DNA of 64,000 nt from Paracoccus ravus (GTDB lineage Bacteria; Pseudomonadota; Alphaproteobacteria; Rhodobacterales; Rhodobacteraceae), in NCBI RefSeq assembly GCF_004522175.1, contig NZ_SDEB01000006.1, positions 1-64,000 on the forward strand. The letters run 5' to 3'. The translations under genes and the position numbers were made by a program. The notes under the pieces are model-generated. The model saw nothing but the letters and a program-made list of their open reading frames with translations. It ran no database searches and was not told where the DNA came from. This document shows, in pieces, positions 50,986 to 59,101 of the stretch; within the stretch, counting starts at the first letter, position 1; each line of letters opens with the position of its first letter.

Positions 50986-53900
50986 ATGTTTAGCAAGATT
51001 CTTGTCGCCAACCGAGGCGAGATCGCCATCCGCGTGATGCGGGCCGCGAACGAGCTGGGCAAGAAAACCGTCGCCGTCTATGCCGAAGAGGACAAGCTGG
51101 GCCTGCACCGGTTCAAGGCGGATGAGGCCTACCGCATCGGCGAGGGTCTCGGCCCGGTCGCGGCCTACCTGTCGATCCCCGAGATCATCCGGGTCGCCAA
51201 GCTCTCGGGCGCGGATGCCATCCATCCGGGCTATGGGCTGCTCTCCGAGAACCCCGATTTCGTCGATGCCTGCACGGCTGCCGGGATCACCTTCATCGGC
51301 CCCTCGGCCGAGACGATGCGGGCACTTGGCGACAAGGCCAGCGCCCGGCGCGTCGCGATCGGCGCGGGCGTGCCGGTGATCCCCGCGACCGAGGTGCTGG
51401 GTGACGACATGGAGGCGATCAAGCGCGAGGCCGCCCAGATCGGCTATCCGTTGATGCTCAAGGCCTCCTGGGGCGGCGGCGGGCGCGGCATGCGCCCGAT
51501 CATGGGCCCTGAGGAACTGCCCGAGAAGGTCCGCGAGGGCCGGCGCGAGGCCGAGGCCGCCTTCGGCAATGGCGAGGGTTATCTCGAGAAGATGATCCTG
51601 CGCGCCCGCCATGTCGAGGTGCAGTTGCTGGGCGACAGCCATGGCGGTCTTTACCATCTTTATGAACGCGACTGCACCGTCCAGCGCCGCAACCAGAAGG
51701 TCGTCGAGCGCGCCCCCGCCCCCTACCTGACCGAGGAACAGCGCGCCGAGGTCTGCGAACTCGCGCTGAAGATCGGCCGCGCCGTCGGCTACCAGAATGC
51801 CGGCACGGTCGAGTTCCTGATGGATATGGACAGCCAGCGCTTCTACTTCATCGAGGTGAACCCGCGCGTCCAGGTCGAGCATACCGTGACCGAAGAGGTC
51901 ACCGGCATCGACATCGTACAATCCCAGATCCAGATCGCCGAGGGCGCGACCCTGGCCGAGGCGACCGGCGTTCCCAGCCAGTCCGAGGTGCGCCTCAACG
52001 GCCATGCCCTGCAATGCCGGGTCACGACCGAGGACCCGCTGAACAACTTCATTCCCGATTACGGCCGCATCACCGCCTATCGCAGCGCCACCGGCAATGG
52101 CATCCGTCTGGATGGCGGCACGGCCTATTCCGGCGGCGTCATCACCCGCTTCTACGATTCGCTGCTGGTCAAGGTCACCGCCCATGCCCAGACCCCGGAA
52201 AAGGCCATCGCGCGGATGGACCGGGCCCTGCGCGAGTTCCGTGTGCGCGGCGTCGCGACGAATATCGAATTCGTCATCAACCTCCTGAAGCACCCGACCT
52301 TCCTCGACGACACCTACACGACCAAGTTCATCGACACGACCGAGGACCTGTTCCAGTTCTCGAAGCGCCGCGACCGGGCGACCAAGATCCTGACCTATAT
52401 CGCCGACATCTCGGTCAACGGTCACCCCGAGACGGCGGGCCGCCCCCTGCCCCCGGCGGATGCGCGCACCCCCGTCCCACCGAAGCCCCGCACCGAGCCG
52501 GTCCCCGGCACGCGGCAGCTTCTGGACGAGAAAGGCCCGCAGGCCGTCGCCGACTGGATGCTGGCGCAGAAGCCGCTGCTGATCACCGACACCTCGATGC
52601 GGGACGGGCACCAGAGCTTGCTCGCGACGCGGATGCGCTCGATCGACATGATCCGGGTCGCGCCGAGCTATGCCGCGAACCTGCCGGGCCTTTTCTCGGT
52701 CGAGTGCTGGGGCGGCGCAACCTTCGACGTGGCCTACCGCTTCCTGCAGGAATGCCCGTGGCAGCGGCTGCGCGACATTCGCGCAAGGATGCCGAACCTG
52801 ATGACCCAGATGCTGCTGCGGGCCTCGAACGGCGTCGGCTACACCAACTATCCCGACAATGTCGTGCAGGCCTTCGTGAAACAGGCGGCGACCACCGGCA
52901 TCGACGTCTTCCGCGTCTTCGACAGCCTGAACTGGGTCGAAAACATGCGCGTCGCCATGGATGAGGTGAACGAGGCTGGCAAGGTCTGCGAGGGCACGAT
53001 CTGCTATACCGGCGACATCCTCGACCCCGCCCGCGCCAAGTACGACCTGAAATACTATGTCGCGATGGGCCGCGCGCTGAAGGAGGCGGGCGCGCATGTG
53101 CTGGGCCTCAAGGACATGGCGGGGCTGTTGAAGCCTGCCTCGGCCTCTCTGCTGGTCAAGGCGCTCAAGGACGAGGTCGGGCTGCCGATCCATTTCCACA
53201 CCCATGACACCGGCGGCATCGGCGGCGCGACCATCCTTGCCGCGGCGGCGGCGGGGGTGGATGCAGTCGATTGCGCGATGGACGCCCTGTCGGGGAACAC
53301 CTCGCAGCCGACCTTGGGTTCCATCGTCGAGGCCCTGCGCCATACCGAGCGCGACACCGGCCTCGACATCAGCGCGATCCGCGAGATCTCGAACTATTGG
53401 GAGGCCGTGCGCGCCCATTACGCGGCCTTCGAGTCCGGCCTGCAGGCCCCGGCCTCCGAGGTCTACCTGCACGAGATGCCGGGCGGGCAGTTCACCAACC
53501 TCAAGGCGCAGGCGCGCAGCCTCGGCCTCGAGGAGCGCTGGCACGAGGTCGCCCAGACCTATGCCGAGGTGAACCGCATGTTCGGCGACATCGTCAAGGT
53601 CACGCCCTCGTCGAAGGTGGTGGGCGACATGGCGCTGATGATGGTGGCGCAGGGGCTGAGCCGGGCGCAGGTCGAGGACCCCGATGTGGAAGTGGCCTTC
53701 CCCGATTCGGTGGTGGACATGATGCGCGGCAATCTCGGCCAGCCTCCGGGCGGCTGGCCCGAGGCGCTGCAGAGGAAGATTCTCAAGGGCGAGGCCGCGC
53801 TGACCACCCGTCCCGGCGCCTCGATGGAGCCCGTCGACCTCGAAGCCACCCGCGCGAAGCTCGCGGGCGACCTGGGCGTCGCGGTCGATGACGAGGACCT

Positions 53901-54417
53901 GAACGGCTACCTGATGTATCCCAAGGTCTTCACCGACTACATGTCGCGGCACGAGACCTATGGCCCGGTCCGCACCCTGCCGACCCGCACCTTCTTCTAC
54001 GGCATGGAGCCCGGCGACGAGATCGAGGCCGAGATCGATCCCGGCAAGACGCTGGAGATCCGCCTGCTCACCTTGGGCGAGACGGATGAGAAGGGCGATG
54101 TGAAGGTCTTCTTCGAGCTGAACGGGCAGCCGCGCGTGATCCGCGTGCCGAACCGCCTAGTGAAGTCGCAGACCGCCTCCCGGCCCAAGGCCGACCCCGC
54201 AAATGATGGCCATGTCGGCGCGCCGATGCCCGGCGTCGTCGCCTCGGTCGCGGTCAGCATGGGGCAAAAGGTCCATCCCGGCGACCTACTGCTGACCATC
54301 GAGGCGATGAAGATGGAGACCGGCCTGCATGCCGACCGTGAGGGCGTGGTCAAGGCCCTGCATGTCAGCCCCGGCCAGGGCATCGATGCCAAGGACCTGC
54401 TGGTCGAAATCGGCTAG
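50986..54417 (+). CDS. pyc: Pyruvate carboxylase
   Basis: A 1143-residue single-chain enzyme that makes oxaloacetate from pyruvate and bicarbonate. The biotin carboxylase domain (about 1-455) has LKASWGGGGRGMR and FYFIEVNPRVQVEHTVTEEVTG. The carboxyltransferase domain (about 530-830) has DTSMRDGHQSLLATRMR and DGHQ metal ligands, with LKDMAGLLKPA. The biotinyl domain at the C-terminus has EAMKMETGLHA with the biotin Lys. The ATG at 50986 follows GGGGGAG. It stands alone. Confidence 0.97.
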   Translation: MFSKILVANRGEIAIRVMRAANELGKKTVAVYAEEDKLGLHRFKADEAYRIGEGLGPVAAYLSIPEIIRVAKLSGADAIHPGYGLLSENPDFVDACTAAGITFIGPSAETMRALGDKASARRVAIGAGVPVIPATEVLGDDMEAIKREAAQIGYPLMLKASWGGGGRGMRPIMGPEELPEKVREGRREAEAAFGNGEGYLEKMILRARHVEVQLLGDSHGGLYHLYERDCTVQRRNQKVVERAPAPYLTEEQRAEVCELALKIGRAVGYQNAGTVEFLMDMDSQRFYFIEVNPRVQVEHTVTEEVTGIDIVQSQIQIAEGATLAEATGVPSQSEVRLNGHALQCRVTTEDPLNNFIPDYGRITAYRSATGNGIRLDGGTAYSGGVITRFYDSLLVKVTAHAQTPEKAIARMDRALREFRVRGVATNIEFVINLLKHPTFLDDTYTTKFIDTTEDLFQFSKRRDRATKILTYIADISVNGHPETAGRPLPPADARTPVPPKPRTEPVPGTRQLLDEKGPQAVADWMLAQKPLLITDTSMRDGHQSLLATRMRSIDMIRVAPSYAANLPGLFSVECWGGATFDVAYRFLQECPWQRLRDIRARMPNLMTQMLLRASNGVGYTNYPDNVVQAFVKQAATTGIDVFRVFDSLNWVENMRVAMDEVNEAGKVCEGTICYTGDILDPARAKYDLKYYVAMGRALKEAGAHVLGLKDMAGLLKPASASLLVKALKDEVGLPIHFHTHDTGGIGGATILAAAAAGVDAVDCAMDALSGNTSQPTLGSIVEALRHTERDTGLDISAIREISNYWEAVRAHYAAFESGLQAPASEVYLHEMPGGQFTNLKAQARSLGLEERWHEVAQTYAEVNRMFGDIVKVTPSSKVVGDMALMMVAQGLSRAQVEDPDVEVAFPDSVVDMMRGNLGQPPGGWPEALQRKILKGEAALTTRPGASMEPVDLEATRAKLAGDLGVAVDDEDLNGYLMYPKVFTDYMSRHETYGPVRTLPTRTFFYGMEPGDEIEAEIDPGKTLEIRLLTLGETDEKGDVKVFFELNGQPRVIRVPNRLVKSQTASRPKADPANDGHVGAPMPGVVASVAVSMGQKVHPGDLLLTIEAMKMETGLHADREGVVKALHVSPGQGIDAKDLLVEIG

Positions 54418-55113
54418 CCCTTCGGTCCCGGCATCCGATGGATCGGATCGGCGATGCATCTGCCAGGCTCTGAAACCCAGATCCTGCAGATGCGCTCGCA
54501 AGGCCTGCGGTAATCGGGCGCTTTGAGCCGACCCGCGATGGATCGGCGGCGATGACGTCGCCGGTGCATGCTCGACGTGATCGTGGCTGTCGTAAGGGCC
54601 GCGCGTCACGTCCAACGAGACGCCCCCCGTTCCGCCTCATCCGCCCTGAGCCTGCGGTACACGCGCGCGTGCCGTTTGTCGGGAAACAAGCCATCGGCCT
54701 GTCTTCTGGTCCTCCGAGCGCCGCAGATGCTGTGCCTGTGTCAGCCTGCGCTCGATCCTCGGATCGCGGTGCCGACCCCGCGCTCAGCGTCGCGCGCGGC
54801 GCATGCACGCATTCCATTGCAGCACGCCAAGCCTATGGTCGTGACGCTTCTACGAGATGGGCCTTGACGGTTTCCTTGAAATGAAGCGCCACCCGCGCAA
54901 CCGCGACGAAACGGGGCATCCCGGACAACTGGATGCCCGGATTTTGAATAAAATATCAGTGATATAGCGTCTTGATCGCCAAAGCGCGTTCAGGGTTTCT
55001 TTGCACTTGAGGGTTAGGTTCATCACTGCGCTTCAACGCGCCGGGACAAGCCCGATGGTCAGAAGGCCGCGATTTCAACGGGGTAAATGCCCCAGTTTCA
55101 CGGAGTGAAAATC
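54418..55113. other. Gene-free stretch between pyc and fliC
   Basis: Reading frames here are short, mutually contradictory and show no recognisable family or ribosome site. The last 170 bases are AT-richer and must contain the flagellin promoter and leader. I see no clear sigma28 or sigma54 sequence. No tRNA-like fold was noticed. Confidence 0.5.
55080..55093 (+). promoter_or_regulatory. Hairpin in the flagellin mRNA leader
   Basis: GGGGT-AAAT-GCCCC (with one GU pair) ends 8 bases before CGGAG, the ribosome site of fliC. It could modulate initiation or be contacted by FlbT. Confidence 0.4.
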
Positions 55114-55980
55114 ATGTCCAGCATTCTGACCAACAATTCCGCCCTTGTCGCGCTTCAAACGCTCAAGGGTATCAACTCGAACCTGGCAAAGACCCAGGCA
55201 GAGATTTCGACCGGCAAAACCATTGGCTCGGCCAAGGACAATGCCGCGATCTGGGCCATCTCGAAGACGATGGAATCGGATCAGCAATCCTTCAAGACGA
55301 TCCAGGCCAACCTGAACGTCGCTGGGGAAACCGTGGCGACCGCCCGCACCGGGGCCGAGCAGGTCCAGGGCCTGCTCGAGGAAGTGAAGCAGCTGGTAAT
55401 CGGCGCCGGCCGCTCTGACGCCGATATTGATACGCTCAATACCCAGATCACGGCCAAGATGGAGCAGATCGATTCGATCGTGAACGGCACCCAGGCCAAT
55501 GGTGTCAACCTCCTCAACAACACCACCCCCACCTATAACGTGATAGGATCGCTTGATCGCAGCGGCAGCGCGACCCTTGATGCCGACTCCGTCAGGACCA
55601 TCTCGGTGACCGGTACCGACCTGTCAGGTATCAGCGGGATTGATGCGGGAACGGGTGCCCTCGCCACCAACATGGTGTTGACGGGAGGCGCGACACCGAA
55701 CTTTGACGATGTCCTCGCCACAGTGGAAAGCAAGCTCTCGACGGTGATCGACGCCGCCGCGACTTTGGGTGCTTCGGGTCAGCGGATCAGCGATCAGGCG
55801 ACCTTCGTCTCGAAACTGAGCGACTCGCTGGAAATGGCGGTCAGCTCGCTTGTCGATGCCGATATGGAGGAAGCCTCGGCCCGTCTGACCGCGCTGCAGA
55901 CGCAGCAGCAGCTCGGCATCCAGGCCCTGTCGATCGCCAACCAGGCGCCCTCGGCGATCATGTCGCTCTTCCGCGGCTGA
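55114..55980 (+). CDS. fliC: Flagellin
   Basis: A 288-residue short flagellin. The conserved N-terminal coil (MSSILTNNSALVALQTLKGINSNLAKTQAEISTGKTIGSAKDNAA) and C-terminal coil (QATFVSKLSDSLEMAVSSLVDADMEEASARLTALQTQQQLGIQALSIANQAPS) pack in the filament core. The central variable region is only about 80 residues. CGGAG precedes the ATG at 55114. It is followed by a strong hairpin and the regulators flaF and flbT. Confidence 0.95.
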   Translation: MSSILTNNSALVALQTLKGINSNLAKTQAEISTGKTIGSAKDNAAIWAISKTMESDQQSFKTIQANLNVAGETVATARTGAEQVQGLLEEVKQLVIGAGRSDADIDTLNTQITAKMEQIDSIVNGTQANGVNLLNNTTPTYNVIGSLDRSGSATLDADSVRTISVTGTDLSGISGIDAGTGALATNMVLTGGATPNFDDVLATVESKLSTVIDAAATLGASGQRISDQATFVSKLSDSLEMAVSSLVDADMEEASARLTALQTQQQLGIQALSIANQAPSAIMSLFRG

Positions 55981-55991
55981 TACGGGTGACG

Positions 55992-56019
55992 CACGGGGCC
56001 GCCCTGCCGCGGCCCCGTG
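55992..56019 (+). terminator. Strong hairpin between fliC and flaF
   Basis: CACGGGGCCGC and its exact inverse (56009-56019) form an 11-bp stem with a 6-base loop, followed by ATTTCT. It begins 11 bases after the fliC stop. The T run is weak, so it probably gives partial termination or protects fliC mRNA. Confidence 0.7.
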
Positions 56020-56055
56020 ATTTCTGACACCGGCCTCTTGCAACGGGAAAGTTCC

Positions 56056-56421
56056 TTGAACGCTGTCATGCAATTTCCAGAAAACGCCTACCGAAACCCG
56101 GCGATCCGCGGCGCAAGGGACATGGAATACGACGTCTTTGCCGAAGTGACGCGTGCCTTGCTGCAAGCCCCGGCAGAATGCCACGACCGCAGGACCATTA
56201 CGGCGGTCTCGCGGAACAATGAATTATGGACGGTGCTGTCGGCGGATCTGCAGCATCCGGAAAACGGTCTGGATGCCGGGTTGCGGGCGAACCTGATCTC
56301 TCTCGCGCAATTCTCGCTTCGGCACGGCCAGAACGTGCTCGCGGGCCAGGCGACCACCGAGGTGCTGATCGACATCAACAAGGCGGTGATGAAGGGCTTG
56401 CGGTCCGGGGGTGCGGCATGA
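56056..56421 (+). CDS. flaF: Flagellar biosynthesis regulator FlaF
   Basis: A 121-residue FlaF, needed for flagellin secretion or translation in alphaproteobacteria. A TTG start at 56056 gives MNAVMQFPENAY, matching the usual FlaF beginning; an ATG at 56068 would remove it. The core LWTVLSADLQHPENGLDAGLRANLISLAQFSLRHG is typical. Its stop overlaps the flbT start (ATGA). Confidence 0.88.
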   Translation: MNAVMQFPENAYRNPAIRGARDMEYDVFAEVTRALLQAPAECHDRRTITAVSRNNELWTVLSADLQHPENGLDAGLRANLISLAQFSLRHGQNVLAGQATTEVLIDINKAVMKGLRSGGAA

Positions 56422-56822
56422 CCGGGCTGATTTTGAAACTCTCGCCGAACGAGCGCGTCCTGATCAATGGTGCGGTCATCGAGAATTGCGACCGCCGCAC
56501 GCGGATCACGATCAGATCGCCCAATGCCGCGGTCCTGCGGCTGCGCGATGCGATTCACCCCGATCAGGCCAATACCCCGGTCAGCAGGGTGTGCTATATC
56601 TGCCAATTGGTCCTGACCGGCGACGCCGAAGAGGCCGAGGGCAAAAAGCAGGCCCTGTTCGGGATTGAACAATTGTCCCGCGCCTTTCGCGACACGGAAA
56701 GCCGCGCGATCCTCGACCAGTCGACCGCCGCCCTCGTCGCGGGAAACCATTATCTCGCCATGAAGCTGATGCGACGCCTGATCCCACGCGAGGCGCGCCT
56801 TCTGGCCCAGGTTCCGACATGA
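56418..56822 (+). CDS. flbT: Flagellin mRNA regulator FlbT
   Basis: A 134-residue FlbT (LILKLSPNERVLINGAVIENCDRRTRITIRSPNAAVLRLRDAIHP). In Caulobacter FlbT binds the 5' leader of flagellin mRNA and promotes its decay until secretion is possible. Here it is encoded in the same operon as fliC. It overlaps flaF and the following gene by four bases each. Confidence 0.92.
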   Translation: MTGLILKLSPNERVLINGAVIENCDRRTRITIRSPNAAVLRLRDAIHPDQANTPVSRVCYICQLVLTGDAEEAEGKKQALFGIEQLSRAFRDTESRAILDQSTAALVAGNHYLAMKLMRRLIPREARLLAQVPT

Positions 56823-57604
56823 CCTATACCGTGCAGTTGCCGGCGGGTGGCTATACGGGGTGGAAATTCCTTGAACGCACGGCGCAGACGCAACGTGCGA
56901 TTTTCGAGAATGACAGCACGATCCGCCGGTCGCGCGACTATTTCCTGCAGAACATGCCCGAGGTAAAGGAGGCCGAGGACCTGATCTCGAATTACCGGCT
57001 CCTGAACGTGGCGCTTCAGGCCTATGGGCTGGAAACCGACATCGGCAACAAGCGGTTCATCACCAAGGTCCTCGAAGCCGACCCTGAGGACAAGACCAGC
57101 CTCGTCAATCGCCTGTCCGACAAGCGCTACCTTCATCTCTGCGAGGCCTTCGCCAAATTCAGATCGGATGAGGCAGACCAGAGCGCGCTGGCGCTGAAGG
57201 ACATGGCGGTGCTGTTCAACACCCGCTCGTTCGAACGCAATATCGGCAGCCAATATCAGGAAATCGAACTGGCCCTGAATGCACAGCGCGAACTGCCCGA
57301 ACTGGCCAGACGGGAGGTCAGCGAAAACACGAAATGGTACCAGCTTCTTTCATCCAAGCCCTTGCGAAAGGTTTTTGAGGGCGCATTTGGATTGAGCAGC
57401 AATTTCGGCCAATTGCCGATCGACCGCCAAGTCAGCGAAATGCGCAGCAAGCTCGAAAAACTCACCGGCAGTTCGGATCTCGCGCAATTCGAGGACGGCA
57501 AGCAGTTCGACAAGCTGCTGAACCGCTATCTTCTTCGATCGCAGATCGACGTCGCGCGCGTCTCGAGCCCATTTTCCGTCGCGCTTCAGATCCTGCGTGG
57601 ATGA
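56819..57604 (+). CDS. DUF1217 flagellar-associated protein
   Basis: A 261-residue DUF1217 protein: helical, with DYFLQNMPEVKEAEDLISNYRLLNVALQAYGLETDIGNKRFITKVLEADP as the family block. DUF1217 genes accompany flagellar genes in alphaproteobacteria, but their role is not settled. It is coupled to flbT by ATGA. No further flagellar genes follow, so this is an isolated filament cassette. Confidence 0.85.
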   Translation: MTYTVQLPAGGYTGWKFLERTAQTQRAIFENDSTIRRSRDYFLQNMPEVKEAEDLISNYRLLNVALQAYGLETDIGNKRFITKVLEADPEDKTSLVNRLSDKRYLHLCEAFAKFRSDEADQSALALKDMAVLFNTRSFERNIGSQYQEIELALNAQRELPELARREVSENTKWYQLLSSKPLRKVFEGAFGLSSNFGQLPIDRQVSEMRSKLEKLTGSSDLAQFEDGKQFDKLLNRYLLRSQIDVARVSSPFSVALQILRG

Positions 57605-57664
57605 CCCGCCCCGCAGGCAGAGGAAAAACCAAGGCTAACCGAAAACCAGCCCCGGAACGCTTGG

Positions 57665-57692
57665 ACCGCAGCGGAGAAGGCTCCGCTGCGGT
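57665..57692. terminator. Perfect 12-bp hairpin between convergent genes
   Basis: ACCGCAGCGGAG-AAGG-CTCCGCTGCGGT lies 61 bases after the DUF1217 stop and 20 bases before the end of the convergent Hint-domain gene. No T run follows on either strand, so it may be a transcript-end stabiliser. Confidence 0.55.
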
Positions 57693-57711
57693 CAGCGCAA
57701 GACAGCAACGC

Positions 57712-58659
57712 TCAGGCGACGTGCCTTCCCGCCGAGACCGCATCGGGATGATCGCCGAACAAGCTGATCCCCAGCCGCTCGCGAATGGCCTTCGGAACCT
57801 GCCGCCGGGCCGAAACGCGCAAGGGTTTCATTTCGGCAATGACAGGCTCGCCACCGTACAGGTCCAGATATTGGCGGTAATTGTCGAAGGCCCGACGGCC
57901 CAGATAGTCGATATAGGTTTCGGCCGGCGCACCATTGGCCAGGATAACCTCATGGTTTTCGGTCTCGACATGGTAATAGGTGACCTGCTCGGGCAGGCTT
58001 TCGGCCGGCTCAAAGGCGATGGTGTCACCATTGACCAGTGCCCCTGCATTGATCGCCAGTCCGTCGATCATCAGCGCGTGGGCCGCGGTCAGGACCAGAT
58101 CCGTATGCGGCACCCCGCCGCCAAGCGCACCCGCCCGGATCCGAACCGGCACCAAGCGTTCCGCAGGCGTAAAGATCCGGTGCAGGGTCTGGCGGCCAAC
58201 CCATTTGACAGGCACGGCACGCCCATCGGCCGTCAGAACCGGATCACCGATCTGGAGCACCTCGATTGCCGTTTCGCCGAAAGGGGTGGAGATCAACGTG
58301 CCGGCGGCAAAGCAGATCGGAATCTGCGTCTCGGTATCCACATCATCATTGGTGAAGTTGTCCGGGAAGACGGTATCCTCGACCGGCTCGGGCGAGTAGA
58401 TGACATAGGAATTATCGGCAGGATTGCGAAAGACGAGAAGCGTGTCTCCGTTCTCGTTCGGGATCGACCCGACCATCTGGAATTCGTTGCCATTTCCATC
58501 GGGATAGGTGGTTCCGGGGGTCAAGGTCTCTGTGTCAGGGCGCCCATCGGTGAGGGTTCCGGGGACATCCTCTGACGATCCCGTCACGATCTCCCAGTTG
58601 CCGCTGCCCGGAGGCGACTCGATATAGCGGGTGATGGAATCCACGTCATAGTCGGCCAT
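57712..58659 (-). CDS. Hint-domain protein, probably secreted
   Basis: A 315-residue protein. Residues 1-115 are Asp/Asn-rich and Ca-binding-like (PGTLTDGRPDTETLTPGTTYPDGNGNE). A Hint_2 domain starts at CFAAGTLISTPFGETAIEVLQIGD with the nucleophilic Cys. It continues through VPHTDLVLTAAHALMIDG (conserved His) to NHEVILANGAPAETYID. No signal peptide is present, and such Rhodobacteraceae proteins are often type I secreted. The usual C-terminal cleavage partner is short. Function unknown; self-processing is possible. Confidence 0.85.
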   Translation of the reverse strand: MADYDVDSITRYIESPPGSGNWEIVTGSSEDVPGTLTDGRPDTETLTPGTTYPDGNGNEFQMVGSIPNENGDTLLVFRNPADNSYVIYSPEPVEDTVFPDNFTNDDVDTETQIPICFAAGTLISTPFGETAIEVLQIGDPVLTADGRAVPVKWVGRQTLHRIFTPAERLVPVRIRAGALGGGVPHTDLVLTAAHALMIDGLAINAGALVNGDTIAFEPAESLPEQVTYYHVETENHEVILANGAPAETYIDYLGRRAFDNYRQYLDLYGGEPVIAEMKPLRVSARRQVPKAIRERLGISLFGDHPDAVSAGRHVA

Positions 58660-59101
58660 GCTGCATTCCTCATCGGTTTGAAAACCAAGATCAGACGATA
58701 CTCTGCGAACTCAGCTGGAAAGCGCCTGCCAATTCCCGACGCCATTCCGGAAGCCGATTGCAGTCATATCATGCGTATGGCTTCTGTCATGGGCAGCAAT
58801 TCGGGGTCGGTCTGACCGCCTTCTCTGCGATCAGATTATCCACAGAGAAATCCGTTTACCAATTATTTCGTCAATTCTTGCTGCAAAAACGCAATTTCCG
58901 CGCGGCAACCGGCATATACCATGCAAAGCCAATATGTTGTGCGCCGACTGACCAGCCGCCGGCGAAGTCAGAGTGTATTCATGCATAATGGGATGGCGTG
59001 GCAGATTCGGGGGATGATCGGCGGCCTCAGCACCAAAACGGTTTTCCCTGACGCTGCACTGTCTATTCTGATGATCCAGAGCTTGCACCGCAGTTTCGAC
59101 G
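58660..59101. other. Gene-free divergent region between the Hint and glycosyltransferase genes
   Basis: 442 bases, AT-richer than the surroundings, with no credible coding frame. It should contain two divergent promoters, but I cannot point to a convincing -35/-10 pair. Confidence 0.45.

Noticed and set aside
50812..53952. Minus-strand open frame of over 1000 codons inside pyc
   Set aside because: It is the codon-complement shadow of pyruvate carboxylase. The product has no domain pattern and no ribosome site.
54552..54884. Short plus-strand frames in the pyc-fliC gap as genes
   Set aside because: Two overlapping frames both lack ribosome sites and show composition like random GC-rich sequence.
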